From Parachlamydiaceae bacterium (GTDB taxonomy: Bacteria > Chlamydiota > Chlamydiia > Chlamydiales > Parachlamydiaceae), in contig JACCRY010000043.1 of assembly GCA_013813265.1 (NCBI GenBank), positions 1-42,412 on the forward strand: a DNA stretch of 42,412 nucleotides. The letters run 5' to 3'. Numbering within the stretch: the stretch's first letter is position 1; every line of letters begins with the position of its first letter. The position numbers were made by a program, and so were the translations under genes. The notes below the pieces were generated by a model, which was given only the letters and a program-made list of their open reading frames with translations, was not told where the DNA came from and ran no database searches. Below are positions 34,360-42,286 of the stretch, one piece after another.

Positions 34360-34632
34360 ATAATAACCTCCATTAAGAAGAATTATTTTTTAAATACGTC
34401 ATGCTATTATATATTATACAAAATAATTTATATATTTGTATATTTAGGCATTATAATTATTGATAATAATAGTTGTATAACAGAAATATCTATCTAGATG
34501 AAAGTAGGCCAGTGCTAGGAAACCCCACCCGTTAGTAAGGGAAAGAAATGGATAACAGAGTGAACCAATAAGAATGAAATTTGCTTGGATAGTGCCACGG
34601 CGCTAGTTAGGGAGCATCAGAGTTACAGTGCA

Positions 34633-35481
34633 CTAGGCTGAAAACTCTCCATCTGACAAAGTATTCTTTGAAAGTAGTAAGTTATAAATGTCGCGCTTAC
34701 TTTCACCGCGGAGTGTGGCGACCATTTTGATTGCGTCACGGCGACTAAGATGATAGGTTTGCTCTACTTCCATGACATGTTCCGCCGGAGAAAGAGCTTC
34801 CCATGTTGCAGTCGAAGTTCCGGAATCCCCTTCGATGAGTAATACAATTTCACCTTTCGGAGAGTTTGGATAAAATGTTAAAAGCTCTTTTGCCGTCCCA
34901 CGTATCAATTCTTCATGGATCTTTGTTAGTTCACGAGCGACCGCAAGCTGTCTGTTCGGCGCGATTGCCTGGATAACTTTTAAAGTAGCAAGAAGGCGCT
35001 TAGGAGACTCATAGCAGAGAGTTGTTCCCGGATACTGTAGAAACTGTAAGAGCACCTTTTTAACGGCACTGTCGGTCCGTGGAAGAAATCCACAGAACTG
35101 GAACTGTGTTGTAGAAAAACCGGAACAGGAAAGGGCTGCTACAGCGGCACATGGCCCAGGAATTGATATCACCTTGATTTTCTCTTGGACACATCTTTTG
35201 ACAAGCTGCTCTCCCGGATCTGAAATACCAGGAGTTCCGGCATCGGAAATGAGGGCAATCTTTTTTCCAGCTTTCAACTCTTCAATGATAGCATCTTCGG
35301 CTCGTGCTTCATTAAACTTATGAAAGCTACGGCAAGGTTTGTAGATTTTGTAGTGTTGTAAAAGACGGAGGCTATAGCGAGTATCCTCGCAAAGGATATA
35401 ATCACAAGAGCCGAGGGTCTCTATAGCTCTAAAGGTGATATCGGAAAGATTTCCAATTGGAGTCGCGACTAAAAAGATCAT
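34633..35481 (-). CDS. rsmI: 16S rRNA (cytidine-1402 2'-O)-methyltransferase RsmI
   Basis: The protein (282 aa from this start) begins MIFLVATPIGNLSDITFRAI, the RsmI signature, with ILCEDTRYSLRLL (about 29-41), ALISDAGTPGISDPGEQLV (about 74-92) and IPGPCAAVAALSCSGF (about 105-120). It methylates the ribose of C1402 in 16S rRNA. The frame is open six codons further up, but those lie in the tRNA-Cys 3' end, so ATG 35481 is chosen. No good ribosome site exists before it; only 9 nt separate it from the mature tRNA end. Confidence 0.92.
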   Translation of the reverse strand: MIFLVATPIGNLSDITFRAIETLGSCDYILCEDTRYSLRLLQHYKIYKPCRSFHKFNEARAEDAIIEELKAGKKIALISDAGTPGISDPGEQLVKRCVQEKIKVISIPGPCAAVAALSCSGFSTTQFQFCGFLPRTDSAVKKVLLQFLQYPGTTLCYESPKRLLATLKVIQAIAPNRQLAVARELTKIHEELIRGTAKELLTFYPNSPKGEIVLLIEGDSGTSTATWEALSPAEHVMEVEQTYHLSRRDAIKMVATLRGESKRDIYNLLLSKNTLSDGEFSA

Positions 35482-35490
35482 AAAAAAATA

Positions 35491-35562
35491 AGGTGGCACC
35501 CAGATTCGAACTGGGGAATGGAAGCTTTGCAGGCTTCTGCCTTACCACTTGGCCATGCCACC
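35491..35562 (-). tRNA. tRNA-Cys (GCA)
   Basis: The reverse strand folds as a full cloverleaf: acceptor GGTGGCA/TGCCACC, D stem GCC/GGC, anticodon stem GAAGC/GCTTC around CTGCAAA (anticodon GCA), T stem CCCAG/CTGGG around TTCGAAT, and discriminator T as expected for tRNA-Cys. The CCA end is not encoded. rsmI begins 9 nt after its 3' end on the same strand. Confidence 0.97.
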
Positions 35563-35630
35563 GTTAAAGTCCATTTATACGCTGGAAGGGAATATCGAGT
35601 CAATAGGGAATTACAAAAAAATGAAAGAAA

Positions 35631-35658
35631 ATAAAAAAGAGCGCTCAAGGCGCTCTTT
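35631..35658 (-). terminator. Rho-independent terminator of the desaturase gene
   Basis: On the minus strand AAGAGCGCC-TTGA-GCGCTCTTTTTTAT forms a GC-rich hairpin followed by a T run, about 50 bp after the desaturase stop. The tRNA-Cys lies beyond it and so probably has its own promoter. Confidence 0.85.
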
Positions 35659-35710
35659 CTCAGATTAAGAATAGAAAATTAAGGAGACTCGCAGCCCCAC
35701 CATTCTGCCT

Positions 35711-36847
35711 TTACATAGCAGTATGGGGGTTTTGAATGCTTTTTGACAGCTCTTTCCATTGTCTCCAATCTTTGCTCAAACTTTTTTGCAGTTCACTAAT
35801 TTCTGCCTGAACTTGTTGAAGCGATGTCATCTCTTCCGAATTATTCTGCGCTTCCTTATGTCGATCTTTTAACTGTGAAAATTCACTGATTGTCTTAAGA
35901 ATACGTTCTGAAAGCTCTAAAACTTGTTTTTCAAGTTCGCATTTTCCATCTTTCCAATACTTTGAAAGCGTTTCAATAAGGAAATTCTTTTGCTCAATGA
36001 CCATACGTTTTTTCACAACTAATGGATCGGTCGTCTTCAAACCGGACGCAAGACCAAGTTTAGAAAGGGTCCAAATAAGCCATTTGGTTGGATCAAAGTG
36101 AAACCAGCGGATACCATTGCGATAGTCATTTGCAAATGTATGATGGTAGTTATGATAGCCTTCACCAAAGGTCAAAAGGGCGATTACATAATTATCAACA
36201 GCTGATTGCTCTTGACTAAACTGTTTGCTTCCCCATGTATGTGCCAAAGAATTGATAAACCAGGTAAAATGTTGCAGAAAGAAAATTCGAAGCCATACCG
36301 CGATAAAAAATGCTCCCCAGTAATCCTGAAAAAAGAATCCCACCGCAAGAAAGGCCATAAAATTTGTCAAAACCATTAAAGGCTTATAGTGGGCGTGTTG
36401 AAAAGCAACCATTTTATTTTTCATCAAATCTGGAACAATTTTTGGATCAATAGGCTGTAGCTTTTCAAGCATCCAAAGAAAATGAGCGTACCAAAACCCT
36501 TTATTAATGCAGTATGGATCCCTGTCGGTATCAACATGAGCATGATGAAGGCGATGTTCGAAAGCCCAACGGATAACACTCGATTGAACCGCCATCGTTC
36601 CAAAAAACAGTAAAAAAAACTCTACAACGGGATGTGCCTTATAGCTGCGGTGCGCAAAGTAACGATGATACCCGGCGGTAATACTAAGGCCTGTAAGCCA
36701 AAGTAAAACGAAGGCACTGATAATTGTTCCTACATGCAACGTACTATAATAAAAATAAAACGGAAGTGTAAGGAATAATATCACTTGATAGGAAATCAGG
36801 AAAATTGCTGTCCCCCAGTTGATCGGTTTACCGCTCTTAAGCTTCAT
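35711..36847 (-). CDS. Membrane fatty acid (acyl-CoA delta-9 type) desaturase with coiled-coil tail
   Basis: The 378-aa protein has the three His boxes of the stearoyl-CoA desaturase family: HRYFAHR (about residues 61-67), HRLHHAHVD (about 98-106) and HNYHH (about 232-236). Four hydrophobic helices lie between. It would introduce a cis double bond into acyl chains and so adjust membrane fluidity. After residue about 280 comes a charged coiled-coil tail of about 100 residues (QKNFLIETLSKYWKDGK; LQQVQAEISELQKSLSK), longer than in simple family members. AGGGGGG precedes the ATG; an inverted repeat TATTGCA-14-TGCAATA lies at 36866-36893. Confidence 0.9.
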   Translation of the reverse strand: MKLKSGKPINWGTAIFLISYQVILFLTLPFYFYYSTLHVGTIISAFVLLWLTGLSITAGYHRYFAHRSYKAHPVVEFFLLFFGTMAVQSSVIRWAFEHRLHHAHVDTDRDPYCINKGFWYAHFLWMLEKLQPIDPKIVPDLMKNKMVAFQHAHYKPLMVLTNFMAFLAVGFFFQDYWGAFFIAVWLRIFFLQHFTWFINSLAHTWGSKQFSQEQSAVDNYVIALLTFGEGYHNYHHTFANDYRNGIRWFHFDPTKWLIWTLSKLGLASGLKTTDPLVVKKRMVIEQKNFLIETLSKYWKDGKCELEKQVLELSERILKTISEFSQLKDRHKEAQNNSEEMTSLQQVQAEISELQKSLSKDWRQWKELSKSIQNPHTAM

Positions 36848-37024
36848 AGGCTGCCCCCCTAGTGTTATTGCAAAACTATATTGATATGCAATAGATGGTT
36901 TTTAGATTCCCAGTATATCTTTACTTATATTTAAACGCCACCTTAAAGTCAATCTTGTCTTTGAAGTAGATTATTCCCCTAAAAGTTTTGCTTTAAGAAG
37001 ACATATCGAGACCTCGAAGACAAA
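36848..37024. promoter_or_regulatory. Desaturase upstream region with inverted repeat
   Basis: TATTGCA (36866-36872) and TGCAATA (36887-36893) are perfect 7-bp arms 14 bp apart, placed 19-46 bp before the start codon. It could be an operator for a fatty-acid-responsive repressor or simply a hairpin in the leader. TATAAG-like AT-rich text lies further up. No gene is seen in 36894-37024. Confidence 0.35.
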
Positions 37025-37168
37025 CTAAACTAGATACTGAGCTTTAAATTCTTCGAATTGATTTTTATACATGAGAACAGCATCAAGATTTGAAGCCCCC
37101 CACTGTAAAGTGTATGTCTGTTTCTGACGGAGACATTCATTGCCAATCTCTGCAACCTCTTTTTTCAT
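37025..37168 (-). CDS. Small hypothetical protein, 47 aa, coupled to upstream gene
   Basis: Its ATG (37168-37166) overlaps the stop of the 140-aa gene as ATGA. The peptide begins MKKEVAEIGNECLRQKQTY and continues LQWGASNLDAVLMYKNQFEE, ending FKAQYLV. It is amphipathic and soluble-looking. Not recognised. The ATGA overlap matches the one between the two genes before it, which argues that it is translated. An alternative is that it is the C-terminal piece of the 140-aa protein split by a frameshift. Confidence 0.5.
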   Translation of the reverse strand: MKKEVAEIGNECLRQKQTYTLQWGASNLDAVLMYKNQFEEFKAQYLV

Positions 37169-37587
37169 AAAATATTTATTAAAGAAACTGCTTTTTCATT
37201 TGTCCAATGTGCATTTAATAAGGCACTGTTATAACCTTCTTGGAATTTTATAAATTCTTCTGAACTTAAATCTGCTCCTCGATTTGTGATATAATCATTT
37301 AAATAGTGATCCCTCAGCCAACTTTGTAAAATTCGATATTTGACATTGCTTTGTTCATCCCGATGCTGAATGACAACAAAAATATGATCTATAGCAAGAG
37401 AACCTAAGGAATAAGCAAAAAAATGTGAAGGCGGCTTCCCTTCAAATTGAGTTTCGTTGTCTTTGAGGATCGACCAAGTTTTATTTAATCCGCGTTCCAC
37501 AGTTCCATTTTCAAACACCTCTTGTTTGAATTGATGATCTGAACCCTGATGTCCAAACATAGCTTTCAAAAGGGCACCCACTGTCAT
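37165..37587 (-). CDS. Hypothetical protein, 140 aa
   Basis: Not recognised. It begins inside the stop of the 236-aa gene upstream (ATGA), and its own stop overlaps a 47-codon ORF in the same way. The text is mixed alpha/beta: MTVGALLKAMFGHQGSDHQF, then FAYSLGSLAIDHIFVVIQHR, DEQSNVKYRILQSWLRDHYL, and KFQEGYNSALLNAHWTNEKA. No signal or membrane segment. It probably works with its coupled neighbours. Confidence 0.6.
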   Translation of the reverse strand: MTVGALLKAMFGHQGSDHQFKQEVFENGTVERGLNKTWSILKDNETQFEGKPPSHFFAYSLGSLAIDHIFVVIQHRDEQSNVKYRILQSWLRDHYLNDYITNRGADLSSEEFIKFQEGYNSALLNAHWTNEKAVSLINIL

Positions 37588-38294
37588 CGAACATCAGGAC
37601 GAACCATAGCGACAAGGCGAATGATTTCGATTAAATCTTTTTCATTTTCTAAAGCTAAATAAGGAAGGGTTTCTAGTAATATCTTTGCCCCCTTGCCCAC
37701 GCATGCCTTATAAACTTTAATAAGTTCATCTCGACTCTCAATTCTAAATAATTCGATATTTTTTAATAAGAAATTTGGCTTAGATGCGCAAAATTTTGCG
37801 ATTTCAATTACACCTGGCTGATCATTTTTGTCAAATCGGTTTATAATATCTTCTACAACTTCATATTTTTTTTCACTCAAGAGGTTTTTAATTGTAGATT
37901 CTAAAGATGAATTTTCAAAGTTAAATTCTTCATAAATAAAAAGAGAACCTAAGTAAGCCAACTGAGCGCCATTATATAAACTTCCAATAATGGGTATCGC
38001 AGATATGATAGCTATACAGAATGCAGACAAATGATTTAAAAATTCAGTCTTAAAGGCAATGTTACCATTGTTATTTCCTGATTTAAAAGAAGTCGCTTGT
38101 TTCTGATCAAGGTTTGATTCTGCAGACTTAACCTTCAACGATTGTAAACATATTTTGTAAATATCTTCTATTAAAGATATTAGATTGTCTATCGCAACAG
38201 TCGCTCCTACTATCGTCTGTACAATTGGAATCGAGCATGCGATGGGTGCAAAATGGAGCGAGCCATGAAATGGACACCCGGAAGGAGCAGTCAT
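37584..38294 (-). CDS. Hypothetical protein with two hydrophobic segments, 236 aa
   Basis: Not recognised. Two hydrophobic stretches stand out: FAPIACSIPIVQTIVGATVA (about residues 16-35) and FCIAIISAIPIIGSLYNGAQ (about 91-110). The IPIVQTIVG / IPIIGSLYN pattern recalls N-terminal segments that I remember in many parachlamydial membrane or inclusion-directed proteins. The C-terminal 110 residues are soluble helices (KYEVVEDIINRFDKNDQ; ESRDELIKVYKACVGKGAK) in a repeat-like, possibly armadillo/HEAT-like arrangement. It heads a three-gene cluster joined by ATGA overlaps. An effector or inclusion membrane role is only a guess. No strong ribosome site is visible at the start. Confidence 0.6.
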   Translation of the reverse strand: MTAPSGCPFHGSLHFAPIACSIPIVQTIVGATVAIDNLISLIEDIYKICLQSLKVKSAESNLDQKQATSFKSGNNNGNIAFKTEFLNHLSAFCIAIISAIPIIGSLYNGAQLAYLGSLFIYEEFNFENSSLESTIKNLLSEKKYEVVEDIINRFDKNDQPGVIEIAKFCASKPNFLLKNIELFRIESRDELIKVYKACVGKGAKILLETLPYLALENEKDLIEIIRLVAMVRPDVR

Positions 38295-38551
38295 TTTTCA
38301 CATTCACGAAGTGTTGGATAATGTTGAGCTGGTAAGCACTAATAGTATAGAACGGCAAAACCTACGTCAAATGGCGATAATTCAAAAATATCCTAATAAG
38401 TACAAGAAAACAGGATCTATAGGATCGCAAGCGGCAAGATATGCATGATAATAATCAACCTCTATATTTTCAGCTTAAATTTTTTAAGTGAAAATTAAGA
38501 CAAGCCTCTAGATCTTTCTGGGACGATTTACGTTCCTATGACCTTCATGAA

Positions 38552-38776
38552 ATGAATCTAATGAGCGCAAATTTACAAGGTTGCAATTTTTCTGGAATGA
38601 AACTAAAAAAAATCAGTTTTGAAAGGGCAAATTTAACAGATGCTAATTTTGCAGGTGCAACGCTTGAAAGTATTTCATTTCATGATGCTCTGCTTAAAAA
38701 TGCAAATTTCCAAAAGGCATCGATTCGACACTCAGGATTCTCCAAGGCAGAGGTTCCAGAATCTATTGTGGTATAG
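38552..38776 (+). CDS. Short pentapeptide-repeat protein, possibly a fragment
   Basis: The 74-aa frame has about ten A(N/D)LxX-type pentapeptides: MSANLQGCNFSGMKLKKISF, then ERANLTDANFAGATLESI and LLKNANFQKASI. These form a right-handed quadrilateral beta-helix. The frame is open 17 codons further upstream (DDLRSYDLHE before the ATG) with no better start codon and no ribosome site, so it could be the C-terminal piece of a longer gene. Function of such small helices is unknown. Confidence 0.55.
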   Translation: MNLMSANLQGCNFSGMKLKKISFERANLTDANFAGATLESISFHDALLKNANFQKASIRHSGFSKAEVPESIVV

Positions 38777-38836
38777 GGTTCATAAGGATCACTTCCTTTG
38801 CTAATATATTCGAATGCCGAATGTAACAAAGCACCT

Positions 38837-38956
38837 TCAGATCTGGACAAAAATGCTTCTTGCTCGAATAAATATGCTTTTAGTACGTTCTATTAATGAA
38901 ACGAGTTCCTCAATTTTTACATTGCGTTTATTGAATTCTTCCCAAAATTGATCCAC
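38837..38956 (-). pseudogene. Possible decayed ORF (39 codons, frameshift)
   Basis: A GTG at 38956 follows GAGG with 7-nt spacing on the minus strand and reads VDQFWEEFNKRNVKIEELVS and on to a stop at 38837-38839. In the next frame the text LFEQEAFLSRSEGALLHSAF, then EYISKGSDPYEPY continues as if from the same gene; dropping one A from AAAA near 38885 joins them. The parent is not recognised, and the downstream part runs antisense to the pentapeptide ORF, so this is weak. Confidence 0.25.
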
Positions 38957-38990
38957 GAACTTACCTCAACTTTGTATTTTTAGCGTGATC

Positions 38991-39086
38991 TCGGCGAGAA
39001 GCTTCCTGCAGCTAAATGAATTTCACAGGAAGGGGCACGAACCCAATCCCTGCAAAATTCATTCTGCTGCAGTTGGCTTCTCGCCT
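38991..39086. repeat. Inverted repeat downstream of secA
   Basis: GGCGAGAAGC (38993-39002) faces GCTTCTCGCC (39076-39085), and the inner text CTGCAG..AATGAATTT / AAATTCATT..CTGCAG is also mirrored, giving a hairpin of about 95 bp. It begins 40 bp after the secA stop on the minus strand. It may help end secA transcription or be a small palindromic repeat. Confidence 0.55.
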
Positions 39087-39125
39087 AAGGCAACGCCAAA
39101 AAAATTGCAAAGTCGAGCTTATCGC

Positions 39126-42100
39126 TTAATCTTTTAGACCGCAACAATTCTTATATTTTTTTCCGCTCCCGCAAGGACAAAACTGATTCTGCATTCCACT
39201 CTGACCTGAAGGAATCGGTTGCAATTCACCTTCAGATGAACTCTCATCAAAATCCACAGAATTTAAGTCACTAGACTCATTCAAAAGAGAACGATTAGTC
39301 TCTAAATGTAATTTTGAAAGAAGCTGCTGTAGACTTAAAGGATCGCGCACCATAATCTCAAAAGAGAAAAGAGCATGAGCAATATCTTCACGTAGTGTCC
39401 GGCCGAACTGATCGAATAAAGAGAATGCCTCATGCTTGAACTCCATTAAAGGATCACGCTGCCCTACAGTACGTAAGTTCACATCGACACGAAGATGATC
39501 CATCGTCAAAAGGTGTTCTTGCCATAGCTTATCCAAATTGCGCAGCATTAGATTACGCACAGCTTCATTAGCAGGCTTTGGACGGGCCGGTGCTCCAGGA
39601 GGGCCTTGGAAGGAAACTTTAGCATTTTCAACATCCAACTTACGTTTGAAAGCTTCTATAATTCTGTCGCTTGCAATCGATATTAGCTTCTCTCTGTCCA
39701 AATACTCATCATCAAATTCCCCCTCTTCAAAGGTCAGTGGAAAATGTAATAAGAGCCATTGACGGTAGCCCTCTGGATCCCATCCACCTTCTTCTCCTCT
39801 GCTATGAAAATATTTTTCACCAGCTGATTCACAAACAGTCTGCAATAACTCTATGGCGATGGGCTCTACGTCATCAGATTTAAGAATATCATTTCGGAAA
39901 GCATAAATCTCTTGCCGCTGCCTGTTCATAACATCATCATATTTTAACGTATGCTCACGCATGGTATAGTTACGTTGCTCAATACGTTTCTGAGCCGTTT
40001 CAATGGACTTGTTAAGTATTCCGGCAGAAATAGGCTCGCCTTCATCAGGTCTAAATTTTTGCAGGATCGAAGTTAATCTAGGCGATGCAAAAAGGCGCAT
40101 CAGAGAATCCTCAAAAGAGACATAAAATTTTGAGGAACCTGGATCCCCTTGTCTTGCGCTTCGTCCACGCAACTGACGATCGATACGTCTCGACTGGTGC
40201 CGCGTTGTTCCGATTACATGAAGCCCTCCAACCTGAGCCACTGCAGGTTCCAATTTAATGTCAGTTCCTCGACCGGCCATGTTTGTTGCTATTGTAATAG
40301 CGGCGTGACGTCCAGCTTGCGCAATAATTTCAGCTTCCCGATCATGCTGTTTAGCATTTAGGACCGTGTGCTCTAATTTATGCTGCCGTAGAATTCTAGA
40401 TAGCTTTTCTGAAACTTCAACTGACTCTGTTCCAATAAGAATGGGACGCCCTTTTTCATGAACGTCCTTAATCTCTTTAACGATCGCGGTATATTTCTCC
40501 CTTTCCGTCATGTACACTTCATCATTAGTATCTGTGCGAATACAATTATGATGTGTTGGAATGCTCAAGACGTCAGTTTTATAGATCTGCTTAAATTCAT
40601 TTGCTTCAGTCATGGCCGTTCCAGTCATCCCTGCAAGCTTATCGTACATCCTAAAGTAGTTTTGAAGTGTAATTGTCGCATAGGTTTGAGTTTCTTTCTG
40701 GATCGCCACATTTTCTTTGGCCTCAATCGCTTGATGCAATCCATCAGAAAAACGACGTCCCGGTTGGGGACGACCTGTATTTTCATCAATAATGACAATT
40801 TTTCCATCTTGAACAATATAATCGACATCATTTTCCATCATGAGATGTGCTCTAAGAAGCTGGCGAAGATTATGTGCTCTTTCCTTCCGTTTAGCATCCT
40901 CAGCTTGAACAGCTAGCTTGCGCTGTACTTTAGAATCTTCATCAAGATCTGTATCTTCATCGATAAGAAGGTACTCATGACTGATATCTAGCATTGTAAA
41001 GTCATCAAGGCTACCAATTCCGGAAGAATAATCTTGCCATGCATGAATTCCTTTGTCGGTCAACTCAAAATCATTGCTGCGCTCATCAACAATCATAAAA
41101 AGCTCGGAGAGAGCCTTTAATTTGTCTTCTTTATTTTGATCAGAGTGATAGTAAAGATCTTTTTTATCAAGAGCAGCTCGAATATCCGGATCTTCCTTTA
41201 AGCGCTTTAAGATCTTGTTGGTCGGGGTTCCTTTTGTCACCAACCACAATTTGCTTAAGGCTTCTTCTTCTGATTCAATTTGCTTTTTATCTTTTTTCTT
41301 TGCATCTGCAGAAGCCTCTTGAGGTTTTTCTAACACTTTGCGCGCTTCAGAAGCCAGACGGCCACATAAATCACGTTGACAACGAACTATTTCAGAAACA
41401 CCACCTTTAAGCTCGTCATACATTTGTCGGCTTACAGGAACGGGTCCTGAAATAATAAGGGGCGTACGCGCTTCATCAATGAGGATGGAGTCCGCTTCAT
41501 CGATAATGGCATAGAAGTAACCACGCTGTACTTGTTCTTCTTTGCGTGTTGCCATCGAATTATCACGCAGGTAGTCAAAGCCAAATTCTGATGAGGTTCC
41601 GTAAACAACATCATTTTCATACACATTTTTCCGCTCTTCTTGAGGAGTCGCATTAGTTAAAGCCCCTGTAGTGACACCTAACCAGCGCAAAACCGTTCCA
41701 GTCCATTGGCAATCGCGATTTGCCAAGTAATCGTTGGTTGTGACGAGATGAACAGGCTTTCCGGTCAAAGCATTTAAATAAAGCGGTAACACAGCTGTTA
41801 AGGTTTTTCCTTCCCCAGTTTGCATTTCAGCAATGCAACTATTATGCAATGCAATTCCACCCACAAGCTGCACATCGAAAGGAACCATATCCCAGTTCTG
41901 ATCATAGCCGGAAACGTGAATTGGCGAACCGATAAGTCTTCTACAAGCGCTTTTAACTACCGCGAAAGCTTCTGGTAAAAGCTGGTCTAAAGTTTCACCC
42001 TTAGAATAACGTGTTCGAAGTTCATCTGTTTTAGCTTTGATTTGCTCATCGCTGAGCTTTTGAAATTTTGTTTCCCATTCGTTAATATCCTTAACAACAC

Positions 42101-42164
42101 GGAAATATTTTTTGACTTGTCGGTCCTGAGCTGTACCGAAAATTTTCTTTAGGAAACCAAACAT
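39126..42164 (-). CDS. secA: Protein translocase ATPase SecA
   Basis: The 1012-aa protein is a full SecA: Walker A MQTGEGKT at about residues 112-119, VTTNDYLANRD, the DEAD-type box IIDEADSILIDEARTPLIIS at about 219-238, MAGRGTDIKL in the second nucleotide-binding fold, and the C-terminal zinc-binding SEC-C motif CPCGSGKKYKNCCG. It drives preproteins through SecYEG. It is longer than E. coli SecA (901 aa), mainly through an insertion of charged residues around 275-400 (KKKDKKQIESEEEALSK and following), a feature that I recall in chlamydial SecA too. It would serve the exported proteins seen in this window. Confidence 0.97.
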   Translation of the reverse strand: MFGFLKKIFGTAQDRQVKKYFRVVKDINEWETKFQKLSDEQIKAKTDELRTRYSKGETLDQLLPEAFAVVKSACRRLIGSPIHVSGYDQNWDMVPFDVQLVGGIALHNSCIAEMQTGEGKTLTAVLPLYLNALTGKPVHLVTTNDYLANRDCQWTGTVLRWLGVTTGALTNATPQEERKNVYENDVVYGTSSEFGFDYLRDNSMATRKEEQVQRGYFYAIIDEADSILIDEARTPLIISGPVPVSRQMYDELKGGVSEIVRCQRDLCGRLASEARKVLEKPQEASADAKKKDKKQIESEEEALSKLWLVTKGTPTNKILKRLKEDPDIRAALDKKDLYYHSDQNKEDKLKALSELFMIVDERSNDFELTDKGIHAWQDYSSGIGSLDDFTMLDISHEYLLIDEDTDLDEDSKVQRKLAVQAEDAKRKERAHNLRQLLRAHLMMENDVDYIVQDGKIVIIDENTGRPQPGRRFSDGLHQAIEAKENVAIQKETQTYATITLQNYFRMYDKLAGMTGTAMTEANEFKQIYKTDVLSIPTHHNCIRTDTNDEVYMTEREKYTAIVKEIKDVHEKGRPILIGTESVEVSEKLSRILRQHKLEHTVLNAKQHDREAEIIAQAGRHAAITIATNMAGRGTDIKLEPAVAQVGGLHVIGTTRHQSRRIDRQLRGRSARQGDPGSSKFYVSFEDSLMRLFASPRLTSILQKFRPDEGEPISAGILNKSIETAQKRIEQRNYTMREHTLKYDDVMNRQRQEIYAFRNDILKSDDVEPIAIELLQTVCESAGEKYFHSRGEEGGWDPEGYRQWLLLHFPLTFEEGEFDDEYLDREKLISIASDRIIEAFKRKLDVENAKVSFQGPPGAPARPKPANEAVRNLMLRNLDKLWQEHLLTMDHLRVDVNLRTVGQRDPLMEFKHEAFSLFDQFGRTLREDIAHALFSFEIMVRDPLSLQQLLSKLHLETNRSLLNESSDLNSVDFDESSSEGELQPIPSGQSGMQNQFCPCGSGKKYKNCCGLKD

Positions 42165-42211
42165 GTGACTCTTCTCGTTAAGGATTGAAAAAGGTAAGTA
42201 ATATTGACTTA

Positions 42212-42240
42212 ATTTTACGCCTTCACTGTATTAAGTTCAA
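42212..42240 (-). promoter_or_regulatory. Candidate secA promoter
   Basis: On the minus strand TTGAAC (42240-42235), a 17-bp spacer and TAAAAT (42217-42212) lie about 48 bp before the secA ATG. AAGAG precedes the ATG. Confidence 0.5.
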
Positions 42241-42286
42241 GGTTAAGTGAATGAGCGCTTCATAAGTTAATGATAAGCGCATCTAA

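Noticed and set aside
34493-34632. Possible group II intron or structured RNA remnant after the rsmI stop
   Set aside because: The purine-rich text has an intron-leader flavour, but no domain V hairpin or reverse transcriptase is present. Not enough to report.
40458-40916. 152-codon plus-strand ORF inside secA
   Set aside because: Antisense to a conserved part of SecA; Phe/Cys/His-rich text without a domain.
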